Part shown: positions 21,911 through 35,099 of the stretch, in pieces
How the letters are laid out: each line of letters starts with the position of its first letter
How positions within the stretch are numbered: position 1 is the first letter of the stretch
Assembly (NCBI RefSeq): GCF_048544455.1
Contig: NC_133538.1
Location: 6,788,658 to 6,852,657, forward strand
DNA from: Silene latifolia
Taxonomy: Eukaryota > Streptophyta > Magnoliopsida > Caryophyllales > Caryophyllaceae
Direction: 5' to 3'
Length of the DNA: 64,000 bases
Translations under genes and position numbers: made by a program
The notes under the pieces: model-generated
What the model was told of the DNA's origin: nothing
The model's input: only the letters and a program-made list of their open reading frames with translations
The model's database searches: none

Positions 21911-23158
21911 TTTGACACCCCCATATACTAAGGAGCCTTACTAACACCTTCCCTAGCATATAAGGACGTCGCCATCTCGGTTGCCCGAGAAAAGTAATCA
22001 TCAAAGGTCAATAAAAGAACGTTAAACTGTTTTACAAACGTTACAACCAAACTGTTAAAAGAAAGATACAACTCATCACTATATCCTACTTCCTGTCATA
22101 ACTCGTGAGGACTTATCCCAGCCCGGACTCCAGCAATAATCCAAGACAACACCTGCTAAGACTGATTGCTCACCATAAGGGATCACAGCAGACACAACAA
22201 ACAAACAGGCAACCACACAAGGTCAGTAACTGAGATAAAACACCATAATCTTGACTAACTTGTAACAAGCACAACCAAACACACACACGGCCACAATCAC
22301 TTCAACCAAACACCGTCACCGACTGTCCACTGGACAAGCCCTGCCGGTGGGGGACCGCAGCCGTTCCTACCTAAGCCCCGCTCATCATATCGAGCGATAA
22401 CTCCGTCCCATTAATGTTCACATCCCCTCCCATGGCGGGCTCCAGGAGGGCGAAACTAGGGCGTGAAGCCACTCCCGCAAGTGATTCCACTCAGCCGAGG
22501 ACGCACCTCGAGAATCAGCGACAATCAATCACAGACAGCTGTAATACAACAACAACCAATGAACTATATACACCAACCGACTACCGCATATACTCTGTCA
22601 CACAATTACAACCATTACACAATAACCGACACACTAGACCATCAACAGAAACTGAGTAGGCGAACCTACCTTTAAGCGACTGCAACGGTTCCATGTCCTC
22701 ACACGCAAGACCCAGCAATCAATCAACACATATACACACAATACAATCATCTATCGCTACCATTCTAACCCTAACTGAAAACACAAAGACACGGATGATG
22801 ATGACGACATACCTACATGAGGAAATCTGGCAAAGGACCGCTACCCGACTCAAGGTATGCACTCTTATGGCACAAGGACCTTCAAAGGCTCCCATGGAAG
22901 GTACTTGGTGAAGGAAGGAGGAAGAGACGCCATTTAGGTTTAGAAGAAAGAGGAGGAAATGATTATAAACCATCGCTAAAAAGACGTTACTCGATCGAGT
23001 AACTAACGTACTCGATCGAGTGGCCCCTACTCGATCGAGTAGCCTCTACTCTATCGAGTACCACCCATAACTCAAGACACAAGGTAACTTGGGTACGTAT
23101 TCCTAAGGAGTATTATTGCTCCCAAGGTCGTTAATGCTGGTCAACGGGTCCCTAAAAA
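21911..23158 (-). mobile_element. Element C 3' LTR (damaged)
   Basis: This is about 1,248 bp. Compared with the 5' LTR it lacks one motif unit (four instead of five, 22988-23061), a ~25-bp segment next to the TATA-like region, and the terminal bases at 23158. Confidence 0.85.
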
Positions 23159-24540
23159 GGTCCCCGAAGTTCAACTCACCCTTCCCCAACACACCAGATA
23201 CGGAAACAAGATCGTTGACACCGCTCTTCCGACATAGGTCACTACTCCCCAGAAATACTATCCCTCATGTCATCATCATCAACTGTCTAACACACCATGT
23301 CTAACGCACCGTATAGATCGACTTCTACAACCTGCCACTTGAAGTAATAACCTCACAACTCGGACCAACACAACCAACGCCTACACTGTTGTTCCCTACT
23401 CTTAACCATGTACTAAAAGACTATACTTTTACTAGTACGCGACTATCAACACGAAACATGTCACATAACACAACTATGTTACCCAACGGTTCTATTCCAA
23501 CGCATGACATCATAACTCTCTCTCTCTATGACCGTCTTTTCATAGCACATTATTCAACTTTTACTTCAACATACCAATTACACAACAACCAAATGAAAAC
23601 AATTATAGTTTTATACTAGAAATGTAACAGAAATACTAGAAAACGTTATAAACAAATAATAAAATGATTGTAATATCGACCTTTTTATTTTGCGACATTA
23701 CTTTTCCCCTCAAAAAGGAACTTCGTCCCCGAAGTTCACCACCGAATTATTGCCCACATTACCAGAACATACCTCTTGACGTTTATCCAACACATACAAT
23801 TCCTTGTTGACATTACTCATTAATCATACAAACATTAATTCATAAAATCATTTGCTACTTTATTCGAATAATTAGCCACAAACACGAATACATGTACGTA
23901 TCAATTGTATATAAGGGAATACGCGAATCCTGTGAAATATAACTAATAGACGTTGAGGATGTAAAATGAATGCAATAAGAACCAACTACTACTTGCACTA
24001 TTCGTTACGAATCCGCATTCAAAATCCAAACACGACTTCCAACGTATCAAATTAACGGTCCAAACATATTACTAATCGTTAACAACCATGTTAAACATCA
24101 AAACATGCAATGATATAACCATTAAAACAATTTTAATTAACGAAATGTTCCTGTAACAGTGCTACTCGATCGAGTATCTAGGGTACTCGATCGAGCTGGC
24201 CTTACTCGATCGAGCGTCTTAGCTACTCGATCGAGTAGCCTAAGATTAGAATGATCTCTACCTACCACACCTGCAGCTACTTGACCGAGTAGGGGGCAAT
24301 CTGTCGAGTGGCCACAGGTCAAACGACTCCAAAATTTCATGTTCAACACAAAGCGAATATATATATATATACGCGAGTCGGGATGATAACCCGACTCCAA
24401 GTCCCACAAACAGGTCTCAACAAAGCAAGTATGGCCTTATGGCCAACATACAGCCAAACCTGATAAGTACGAAAAGCAATGATTCCAAACAACACAAACT
24501 AATATCCACGCAACCATGAACAAGATAAGAAAAAGGAGTA
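23159..24540 (-). other. Element C 3' region downstream of passenger gene
   Basis: No ORF is supported. A remnant of the terminal hairpin, CCCGAAGTTC, is at 23163-23172. A complete second copy, GAACTTCGTCCCCGAAGTTC, is at 23718-23737 next to a purine tract (read on the minus strand). A motif array lies at 24161-24312, just after the gene's end. An (AT)n tract is near 24357. Confidence 0.6.
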
Positions 24541-24923
24541 TCACTCCTGCTGCTGCTGCTCATCCATCATCTCATCTCCATCACCACCCGAGGTACCTGC
24601 CCCTGAAGCCCCAAGACCCGCACCATCCCCTGCTACAACCTCTAGACTATCATACCATGGGGTCAAACCGCCAAAAGCAAAGGACTGTGGTGTCCCCCAC
24701 GCAGACATGTCCACCCTGTAAGAGTGGAAAACCCCACTGTAGTCCCCAACTCCGCTCCACGACGCTGGATGTGGTCCCTTGGTCCCAATACCCTGAGTAT
24801 ATGCCATTTCATGCATGTTCCGGAGCGTCAAGGTAGAGGACACTCTCTCTGCCAAGTAGCTCGAACGTGTCTCTGTATATCAAGGTAGGGATAACAAGGA
24901 AATTGGTGCTGTGGTGGTGCTGC

Positions 24924-25987
24924 TGTGAGAAATAAACTGTATACTTCCCTTATAATTAAGGACTATAACGAATATATAGTGATGATAACTAGTCATAAAA
25001 TAAATTACATAAACAAAATCGTAAAGGATTAAGAAACAACCTTCGGTCCTAGCTTTTATGGCCTATAAACAATATCGCAATGATATTCTCCTATCAGTTG
25101 CACCCAAGACGATATGAGATATCCCTTGCTTCTTGCTAGAATCGATCCCTAAATTTTCTGTAAAATTAATTAGGGTTTTCGTTTTTTGATGAGAGGAGGC
25201 TAGGTTAGAAAATTAGGTTCAAGAAAGAGAGAGCAAATGATCTCCCTATCTACCCTAATATAACCGAAAAACAAGAGGAGGAAAAATAAGAAGGTTTTTT
25301 TTTCTTTTTTTTATTCCATTCGGTTTTTAGCCGAAATTCCAAAAAATAGGAGGATAAAATCCTCTTATTTTTAGATGTTTCCTTAATGTATAAAAATGTG
25401 TATTATTATAAATTGCCATTTATTTTGTTCCGTATTAATAAGTCTACATACAACAGCTTGCAGTCGATATATTAATGCTGGTCTGTAATAATTTTTAATG
25501 ACAATATCGTATAATATATACTTTAATTATAAATATCGCATATTTACAATTAGCTAATTAAATATAACCGATTACATTTAATTACGAATTAACATATTAA
25601 TTCGTCCAAACTAACATTATATACATTAATTAAATATAACTTATTATATTCAATTTACGAATTGACAGTTAATTCGTCTCAGCTAATATTATTTAATCGG
25701 CATTAAATAATCGTCTCATCAACACATTGACTAACTGTTTAGTCATATAAGGCATCAATGTGATTACATTTCCATAACCACATCTCTCAAACACATCATT
25801 TAGGTGTGACCTTTAGGGACCAGTTGATCACCGCAATCAGTATGATAATAACGTCAAACTTTCTAGCAAGTCAACCATTATTAGGTAATCGTTAATCAAC
25901 TGATAAAATACGAATTATACCCTTGTGAACCTATAAGATATTTATTAATGTTATCACACTAATTTGTGGAGGACACAAGCTCCAACA
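24924..25987 (-). mobile_element. Copia 3' LTR
   Basis: This is 1,064 bp with TG...CA ends, against 1,069 bp for the 5' LTR. The two differ by scattered substitutions and small indels. A purine tract AAGTGGGAGTT (minus strand, 25988-25998) lies directly inside it. Confidence 0.93.
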
Positions 25988-26767
25988 AACTCCCACTTGT
26001 CCTCACAAGTGTATGTGCGATAACCGATTCTCATATCCTAAAATTTCTCCCACTCAATGTAAAACAATTTGCAAAATCTGTATTCACAAAGGTCGTATTT
26101 TACAAGCGATCTGTATCAAGAGTGGTTTTCTCGACTAGAGAGTAACTTAACTGGTAAACGAATCATCATTCGAGCATGGCCATGCATTTCAGTTACAACT
26201 CCTCGAGTGGCCCTGAGAAATAACTATACCTGATAAAGGTTGGATATTTTCCTCAACTCGAATCCTGCAGATGTAAGCACGATGAAATGACCCAGAAAAA
26301 AATCTACTTAGCCTCCGATTACGGCATCGTGAGAAAGAAACCAAAGTCACCCAAAAACTGCCTTAATCTCAAGAGACAGTCGATAGTCAAAAGAATCGAC
26401 TCTAGGAACACAATGGATGTCCTATCCACGACCTGGCACCGAATGTTGTTAAACATTTAGGACTCCATTACGTTGTCACAAAAATTTGTCCTACGAGGTA
26501 TCGGTATAATCTCGCATCTGTGATCGATCAGTCAACCGTTTGACTTATGGCTAGTTGAACCCACCATCAATCGACTGCACAATATAATAGCCAGAGTTAT
26601 CAGCTCATTAAGGCGAATACGGACCAAACAAAATATAATGTAATTCAGTTCACTTTGTGGCGTTCAAAGTTATCAGTACAAACCACATGAAAAACAAAAT
26701 ATTATAAAAATGATGAAGTTATAAATAGTATATGAAAAATATAATGTATCAAATCCATAATCAACTA
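25988..26767 (-). other. Copia polypurine tract and 3' untranslated region
   Basis: The tract ACAAGTGGGAGTT on the minus strand (25988-26000) borders the 3' LTR. The rest, up to the end of RNase H, shows no ORF. Confidence 0.7.
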
Positions 26768-29704
26768 CTACAACTCAGGAACACGTTTAATTCCCATGGA
26801 AATAACGTGCCCTTCATGCTTATCAAAATTCAACGGTTTAGTGAGAGGGTCCGCGATGTTATCATCCATCGCAATCTTGTCAATCACTATCTCTTCTTGC
26901 TCCACATAATCACGGATCAGGTGAGCTTTCCGATGTACATGTCTAGATTTGTTGCTAGACTTTGGCTCCTTAGCCTGGAAGATGGCACCTCTATTGTCAC
27001 AATAGATGGTGATCGAGTCATTCGAACTAGGAACTATCGTAAGTCCTTGTAAGAATACACGCATCCATATCGCTTCCTTTGCTGCCTCCGAAGCGGCATA
27101 GTACTCGGATTCAGTGGTAGAATCTACTACAACACTCTGTTTGGAACTCTTCCAGCTGACCGCAGCACCATTAAGAGTGAAGACGAACCCGGACTGAGAT
27201 TTTGAGTCATCTCGATCCGTTTGGAAGCTAGCATCTGCGTAACCGATTGCACATAGCTTTGTATCACCTCCATAAGTCAATACCCTATCCTTAGTCCTCC
27301 GTAGGTACTTGAGGATATTTTTAACAGCTATCCAGTGTGTTTCACCTAGATTCTTTTGGTACCGACTCGTCATACTCAATGCATATGCCACGTCTGGACG
27401 TGTGCATATCATGGCATACATGGTTGATCCTATTGAAGATGCATAAGGAACACGACTCATGCGCTCAATCCCTTCCGGCGTCGTGGGTGACTGAGACTTG
27501 CTCAACTGCATCCCAGACGTCATTGGAAGGTTCCCCTTCTTGGAGTTGGTCATGCTGAACTTCTAAAGAATCTTATCCAAATAAGACTCCTGACTAAGTG
27601 ATAACGTCCGTCGTGATCTATCTCGGTAGATACTGATTCCCAAAATGCATTGTGCCTCACCCAGATCTTTCATCTGGAAATGGTTCTTCAACCATTCTTT
27701 AGCTGAAGATAGGAGAGGTATGTCATTCCCAATCAAGAGTATGTCATCGACATACAATATCAAGAATACAATCTTGCTCCCACTCGACTTGATATATAAG
27801 TATGGTTCCTCGACCGATCGAGTGAAACCATACTCTTTTATCACATGGTCGAAACGATGATTCCAACTCTGAGAAGCCTGCTTAAGTCCATAAATGGAAC
27901 GCTTAAGCTTGCATACTTTCTTAGGATGTTCAGGATCTATGAAACCTTCGGGTTGCACCATGTACAACTCTTCCTCCAAATAACCGTTTAAGAAGGCGGT
28001 TTTCACATCCATTTGCCAAATTTCATAGTCAAGAAATGCGGCAATCGCTAAGATTATCCGAATGGAACGTAGCATGACTACAGGTGCAAAAGTCTCATCA
28101 TAATCCAATCCGTGCACTTGAGTGAAACCTTTTTCCACTAGTCGTGCCTTATAGGTATCTGGTTGCGCGTCTACAGAACGCTTTATTTTGTAAAGCCATT
28201 TGCACTGTAGAGGTTTTACCTTATTAGGTAAATCAACTAGATCCCATACGTCATTCTCATACATGGAGTCCATCTCGGATTGCATGGCTTCGAGCCATAG
28301 CTTTTAGTCGGAACAGGCCATAGCACCTTTATAGGTAGCGGGTTCATTACTCTCTAGGAGTAAAACGTCATTCTCCTCGACCATACCAATGTATCTGTCC
28401 GGAGGATAAGAGACTCTACCCGACCTCCTAGGTTCCTCAGGAATATTAACCGTATCATCAGTTGGAGGAACAACTTCCTCCATCCATTCCTCGGTTGTTG
28501 ATTCTGGAATCTCCGACAGCTCGAAGGTTCTATTACTTGTCTTATTCTCGAGAAATTCTTTCTCTAAGAACGTCGCACTAGCCGCAACAAAAACTCGATG
28601 TTCGGTAGGCGAATAGAAGTAATGACCAAATGTTCCTTTTGGATAACCTATAAAGTATATCTTGACCGATCGCGGGCCGAGCTTATCCTCGTGTCTCCAC
28701 TTGACATAAGCCTCGCAGCCCCAAACCCGAATAAAGGACAAGTTAGGGACCGTTCCCTTCCACATTTCATATGGAGTCTTGTCGACAGCTTTAGTCGGAC
28801 TTCGGTTAAGTATAAGAGCAGCTGACAAAAGAGCAAAACCCCATAATGAATCAGGCACTACCGTGTGACTCATCATGGATCGAACCATATCAAGTAAGGT
28901 TCGATTTCTCCGTTCGGACACACCATTCAATTGAGGTGTTCCAGGTGGAGTTAACTGCAAAACGATTCCACAGTCTTTAAGGTGTTGATCAAACTCATTT
29001 GAAAGATATTCGCCACCCCGATCTGAACGGAGTGCTTTAACCTTTCTACCCAGTTGGTTTTCAACCCCTCGGTATTCCTTGAATTTCTCAAAGGACTCAC
29101 TTTTATGCTTCATTAAGTAGACATATCCGTATCTACTCAAATCGTCCGTGAAAGTGATAAAATATCTATAGCCATCTCTAGCGGTAATTGACATAGGTCC
29201 ACAAACATCAGTATGTATGAGTCCTAATAGGTCACTAGCGCGAATTCCAACACCTTTGAATAAAATTCCAGTCATTTTGCCAATGAGACATGATTCACAC
29301 GTGCCATATGTAGAAAAATCGAATGCGGGAATAGTCCCATTATCGACGAGTTTCTTTACGCGTTTCTCATTTATGTGTCCCATTCGACAATGCCATAGAT
29401 AGGTTTGATCTTTGTCACCAACCTTTAGTTTCTTATTATTCACATGTAATACTTCCGTGGTTGGATCTAAGATGTAAATTCCATTCATGGAAACCGCTTT
29501 ACCATAAATCATTTCATTGAAAGAGAAAATACAGCTATTATCCTTTATTAAAAATGAAAATCCGTCTTTATCAAGTACGAAAACTGAAATAATGTTCTTA
29601 GACAAACTGGGTACATAGTAACAGTTATTTAAAAATAACTCAAAACCACTAGGGAGTTGGATTACATATGTTCCCTTCGAGACAAAGAAGAACTCTAGCT
29701 CCAT
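26768..29704 (-). pseudogene. Copia pol: integrase, reverse transcriptase, RNase H
   Basis: This is read in one minus-strand frame from 29704 to 26768 with two in-frame stops, TAA at 28304-28306 and TAG at 27563-27565. In order it has the integrase zinc finger (HCRMGH then CESC), the catalytic core (HTDVCGPM, FTDDLS, and LRSDRGGEY to ERRNRT), RT (KARLVEKGFTQ, QMDVKTAFLNG, and YVDDILLIGND with the DD pair), and RNase H (ADASFQTDRDD, TESEY, DNRGAI). The products act in reverse transcription and integration of the element. The stops fall between integrase and RT, and between RT and RNase H. The protease lies in the preceding ORF, one frame away. Catalytic motifs look intact. Confidence 0.93.
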
Positions 29705-30779
29705 TCCCGACTGCAGTCCACATCACCCTTTCCGAGAGGTGTGATGTTTCTTAGGCCCTGCAAATGATTACACAGATGAGAACCACAACCAATATCAAGT
29801 ACCCAAGTTTCGAAACTTGCATGGTTAATCTCAATCATATGAATATAAGATGACATACCAACAGGAACGACGCGGCCTGCTTTAATGTCCTCACGGTACA
29901 CGAGACAGTTCCTCCTCCAATGTCCAGTCTTGTGACAATGGTGGCACTCAATCTCACCGCCCTTGCTCTTTGCCTTGCCCTGTGAGCCACTAGTCTCACC
30001 GGGCCCACTCTTACCATTTCCTGGCTTCTTGAATTTCGGCTTACCTACAGTTAGGTCGCCTGGAGCTTTGCCCTTACCTTTAGCCTTGTTGGAAATCGTG
30101 AGAACATCCTGCTTCATGCTCGCACTCAATTTCATATCCTTCTCGGTCTGTACGAGAAGGGAGTGTAGCTCAAGAGGACTCTTTTTCAAGTCATTCATGT
30201 AGTAGTTCGCCCTGAAAAGGGCAAAACCATCGTGAAGAGGATGAAGCATTCGGTCAATGACAATGCTCTCACTGATTTTACAATCAAGTGCCTCCAATTT
30301 CTCGACATTCTCAATCATGTTAAGAATATGTGGGCTAACCGGTTGGGCCTTTTGGAGTTTCGCATCAAAGAAGCGACAGGTATGCTCATAAGTAACGATC
30401 CTCGGTGCTTTTGAGAACTCGTTAGTGAGCGTGGTGAAAATCTTGTTTGCACCTTGGGCAATGAAGCGTCTCTGCAAATTGGTTTCCATTGCAAAGATGA
30501 GTACGTTCTTTATCGCACCCGCTTCCATGACGAAATCACTATAAGCAAGTGACTCGTTAACTCCCGCATTGGGGCCTGGGTTTACCGGTATTGGCTCAGT
30601 TAAGTACTTGAGCTTACCGTCTCGCATGGCAAGATTTCTTAGTCTTGCCTCCCATCCGCAAAGTTGGACCCATCATTTTTCGATCGCGTGTCTTGATTCA
30701 TGTTGTCCATAAAAACTTTCAGCCAGGACTCGCGTCCAAGTGTGGCACTTGGCATTGGGATTTCGTTATTTCCAGCCAT
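29695..30779 (-). pseudogene. Copia gag and protease
   Basis: The ATG is at 30779 (MAGNNEIPMPSATLG). The frame breaks near 30652-30656, where a T appears lost in the stretch encoding the W of an ADWEARLRNL-type motif. It then continues open from 30627 to 29695. The capsid region is followed by a zinc knuckle, CHHCHKTGHWRRNC, and then the protease. The active-site triplet reads D-I-G instead of D-T-G (29788-29796), which should abolish protease activity. A further frameshift near 29716 separates it from pol. Confidence 0.9.
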
Positions 30780-32846
30780 TTGTTGTAACAGTAAAATAAA
30801 CGTGTTCTACACTGCGAAAAGAAGAATAAATAATAAGCATGTGCATCGATTTTAATTTAAGTCTAATGTAATACTGTTATAACGCGAAGACACATGCATT
30901 TATACAATTGACCTTCCTCAAGAATTATATAAATGATCCCAAGACTCAATTATCTGTAAATTGATAAGCCAACCTTTTGGCTAATTCTACTGTTAAAATT
31001 CTTGGTCGATAAATTTCTGTAAATTCTATCTTTAGTCCATCATAATCACGAGAAACTCTTCGGACTATAATGTTGAGATAAACTAAGTCAACACAAACTA
31101 CTTACCCAACGTAGAAGGGGTCATATTATGCCTACCGACGAAGAAGGGATTCATAGTTGTTTGCCCTTATAAAGACTAGTCTCAATTTCCGGTTTTAGAG
31201 GAAGATCCCATCAACTTTGTTTTAATTCATTTTAAGTGTACTAATATATAGCATGCGTGAATGAATAAACTAAGGTGATGGCTTAAAAACAAGTGACATC
31301 TGTATGTCTATGAAAACTAACATACAACCTATATGTGTCAATTTTCATGCATTTTAGTAGGTGGTTTGGTTTTAGGCGGAATATGATGCATTAACTAGCA
31401 TGTGAATGAAAAGCAATAAGAACGGTAAAACGTAAAACAAAATAAAGTCCTAGTGTGGCCTATCCTATCAACATGAACATAAATACAACTTTGGAATCCA
31501 TCCATGGACCCGAGAAGCTTGTCTTGATGTTTCATCTTGATCCATGTAGCGGGAGTGAGCTCCAATCTCCATCTTTAGTCTTCTCAAAAGTTACAATTTA
31601 AAAATTACATAATAAATCTATTTACATTCTAATTTCAAAACTGTAATAAATAAAGAAAACCAAAATGGAGATACGAGATCTCATATTACATTAAAAATTA
31701 TGTTCCATCATTACAAAAACATAATTTGACTAAGGCCACACTAGGTATTACAAATTACAACCGATTGCAAAAATACGTAAATAAAACCATTCAACGATTC
31801 ATTCAACAAAACAAAAGCATAAACTAAAAAGAAATTAAACATACAAGACATAATTCTTTAATTATGTAGATTAATTTTATCCAAACCACCTATTTAATTG
31901 ATCAAATTAAGTGACAATTCCTCAATTAATCACATTAATTTTAATCTTAATTCATATTAAACTTGTAATATGAATTTAATCCAACAATATTTTAAACTGC
32001 TTTAAAATAATTAGGTATCTATGAATTATCAACTGCTTCACGATAATCAATTGGCCAAAAACAAAACAAAACAAAACAAAAATGCCATTTTTATTTATTT
32101 GTTCTCAGCAAATTAAAAAAACAAACAATTTTTTTTTTATACTCCAGCTCTCGGCATAGCTGCAAAAAAACACAATTTTTTTTTTTTTTCGTTTTGCTGC
32201 TCACGGTTGAACAGCCCAAAACCAAAAACAAAAATCCTTTTTTTTTTCTTGGTCACGGCAAACCCTAAAAAAAACGGAAAATCCTTTCTTTTTTTTTTCT
32301 TTTCGGCTGAAAACCCTAAAAACCCAAAAAAAAAACTCAAATTTTTTTTCTTTTGGAAAAAACAGCCGCAGCCTCCAATCGAAAAAAAACGAACAATTGT
32401 TTAAAGTTGCTATTAACAAGATTGGCATATTCAACTATTAATTTAAATACATATTTCAAACTAGATTTTTCAAATTTAACCTGTTAAAAGAATATCTGAA
32501 TCATGATAGAAACGATTATCATAATTGATTTGAATTTTGTTAAATTAAGTTATATGCCAAAAACAGCAAAAACAATTCATTAATCCGACAAAACCAATTT
32601 CCATTTACATCTCGATTTATTAAATCGAAACATCTACAAATTATCATATTATTATCTTAACTGATTAAAACAACAATATGAAAGAATCAAATGGAAATAA
32701 AACAACAACAAAACGAAATAACTCGGCTGCAAAAACTTTCATCTCGGCAAAAAAAAAAAAATTCAGCCGAAATTTTTTTTTTCGAAACCCTAACAATTGT
32801 TTACATTCAATTTTATGAAAATCATCAAAATAAAATTCGTGGCCTT
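30780..32846 (-). other. Copia 5' leader
   Basis: This is about 2 kb of untranslated sequence with many homopolymer T/A runs at 32110-32400 and 32740-32785. These give artificial Lys/Phe-rich frames that are not genes. Confidence 0.7.
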
Positions 32847-32861
32847 GGCTCTGATACCACT
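32847..32861 (-). promoter_or_regulatory. Copia primer-binding site (tRNA-iMet)
   Basis: On the minus strand this is AGTGGTATCAGAGCC, directly inside the 5' LTR. Confidence 0.92.
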
Positions 32862-33930
32862 TGTGGGAAATAATCTGTATACTTCCCTTATAATTAAGGA
32901 CTATAACGAATATATAGTGATGATAACTAGTCATAAAATAAATTGCATAAACAAAATCGTAAAGGATTAAGAAACAACCTTCGGTCCTAGATTTTATGGC
33001 CTATGAAAAATATCGCAATGATATTCTCCTATCTGTTGCACCCAAGACGATATGAGATATGCCCTTGCTTCTTGCTAGAATCGATCCCTAAATTTTCTGT
33101 AAAATTAATTAGGGTTTTCGTTTTTTGATGAGAGGAGGCTAGGTTAGAAAATTAGGTTCAAGAAAGAGAGAGCAAATGATCTCCCTATCTACCCTAATAT
33201 AACCGAAAAACAAGAGGAGGAAAAATAAGAAAGTTTTTTTTTTCTTTTATTTCTTCTATTCGGTTTTTAGCCGAAATTCCAAAAAATAGGAGGATAAAAT
33301 CCTCTTATTTTTAGATGTTTCCTTAATGTATAAAAATGTGTATTATTATAAATTGCCATTTATTTTGTTCCGTATTAATAAGTCTACATACAACGACTTG
33401 AAATCGATATATTAATGCTTTGATCTCGTAATAATTTATAATGACAATATCGTATAATATATACTTTAATTATAAATATCGCATATTTACAATTAGCTAA
33501 TTAAATATAACCAATTACATTTAATTACGAATTAACATATTAATTCGTCCAAGCTAATATTATATACATTAATTAAATATAACTTATTATATTCAATTTA
33601 CTTAATTGATTAATTGTCTCGGCTAATATTATTTAATCGGCATTAAATAATCGTCTCATCAACACATTGACTAACTGTTTAGTCATATAAGGCATCAATG
33701 TGATTACATTTCCATAACCACATCTCTCAAACACATCCTTTAGGTGTGACCTTTAGGGACCAGTTGATCACCGCCGCCATCAGTATGATAATAACGTCAA
33801 ACTTTCTAGCAAGCCAACCGTTATTAGGTAATCGTTAATCAACTGATAAAATACGAAGTATACCCTTGTGAACCTATAAGAGATTTATTAATGTTATCAC
33901 ACTAATTTGTGGAGGACACAAGCTCCAACA
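32862..33930 (-). mobile_element. Copia 5' LTR
   Basis: This is 1,069 bp, TGTGGGAAAT...CTCCAACA on the plus strand, paired with 24924-25987. Confidence 0.93.
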
Positions 33931-35099
33931 GCTGCTGGCTGTGGTCGGGTCTCAGCCGTTCTCTCCCTCACCCGACGTGGTCCTCTCCCTAACCTGGGTC
34001 TATCCTCCGCCGCTCTCACATTCTCCCCCTTCTTCGGCTCGGGCATAACCTGAAGGATCGTATCATCAATGAGGTATGTCTGTGTCGGCCGAGGTGCATC
34101 CTCATCCTCCTCCTCATCTGAATCAACCGCATCCAAAGGCTCAGTCGGTGGGAGGTGCTCAGGGGCCGGTATCCTCATCTAGCTCATAACCCACACCCTC
34201 CATGCGAGGCTACCATCCGCCAAGGTTCTCAACCATTTCAGGTCGAGGTAGTAATATCTGTCCATGGTAGGCACCAGGGTGGCTAAGGGAACGTACTCAG
34301 AGGAAGCCTCAAAGGAGGTTAGCTTTTCAACTAACCGAGTGGCAAAAGCACCACAACTAAAGACCCTAGTGGTAGAAGAAGCCATCAAAGCAAGGCTGGC
34401 ACAGACCATGGCAGGAGCATTAAAGACCACCTTCTCGGTCCGCTCCGGGTTAAGATAAGCCATCAAAAGCAATAACTCGTGAGAGTTTAACTTACTCATA
34501 TCAGGCTTCTCATAAAGAAGATTTGATATGGAAGGAAGAAGGATCCTCAAAGTAACATGTTGCACATCATTAATCAACATGTTGCTGGCGGTGGGAGCTG
34601 ACTTCCCAGTAAGGCAAGGCATAAGGCGGCAAATCCCGCACTCAGCTGGAGTGTCACGCAGAGATCCCTTGGGAGGCTTGGCCAACCCAAGGTGAGAAGC
34701 AAAGAGGTCCATGGTTAAAATAAAACTCGTGTTCATAAGACAGAACTGTACAGACTGCTCAGCCGGATCGTATTTAAACGAGCTCATGAACTCCAAGGTC
34801 AGAAAAGCATAGGAATGTTTCCCTAAACGGTACAACCCAGTGAATCCTAAGGTCTCAAAAATATGATGGACATCCGTCTCAATCCCCAAGTCCTCTAGAA
34901 GAGTGGTGTCCACACAACGAGTGGGTTTCATTTTTCGTTTCTATAAAGCTACAAACCTCTCCCTCTGTTTGTAGTCCACAAAGACTACCGAAGGATACTC
35001 TGGTACTGACGGTATTACTGGTGCGCTACCCTCCCCAACTTCGGGCTGAGAAGCCCTTTCCCTCTTACTTTGTCGGGTTCCCAAGTTTAGTCTCGGCAT

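Larger units (their letters stand above)
24924..33930 (-). mobile_element. Ty1/copia element, reversed, inserted in passenger gene of C
   Basis: This 9,007-bp element has LTRs at 32862-33930 (5') and 24924-25987 (3'), flanked by GCTGC at 24919-24923 and 33931-33935. It has an initiator-Met PBS, gag with a zinc knuckle, and protease, integrase, RT and RNase H in copia order. Several stops and frameshifts make it inactive on its own. It is the youngest layer of the nest by position. Confidence 0.95.
24541..35099 (-). pseudogene. Passenger gene of C (Athila ORF1/PMD-like), split by copia insertion
   Basis: The ATG is at 35099, just after an AAACAG acceptor of a probable leader intron (35100-35937). 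The coding part runs 35099-33936 and resumes at 24918-24541 beyond the copia element. Conserved patterns include LEDLGIETDVHHIFETLGF, LTLEFMSSFKY and MLINDVQHV, shared with the passenger gene of A. Similar patterns (TLEKLG, FTLEFLSSLK) occur in the ORF of F, so the three belong to one broad family resembling ATHILA ORF1 or mobile-domain proteins. The function is unknown. In-frame stops are near 34959 and at 34179-34181, and there is a one-base shift near 24855. The C-terminus has a Gly/Ser-rich stretch and ends in a Gln tract. Confidence 0.75.

Noticed and set aside
22414..22911. Plus-strand frames in the C 3' LTR, echoed at 37836-38147
   Set aside because: They lie wholly within paired LTRs, have no domain and are antisense to the element.
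32137..32434. Lys/Phe-rich reading frames
   Set aside because: They are caused by poly-A/T runs in the copia leader.
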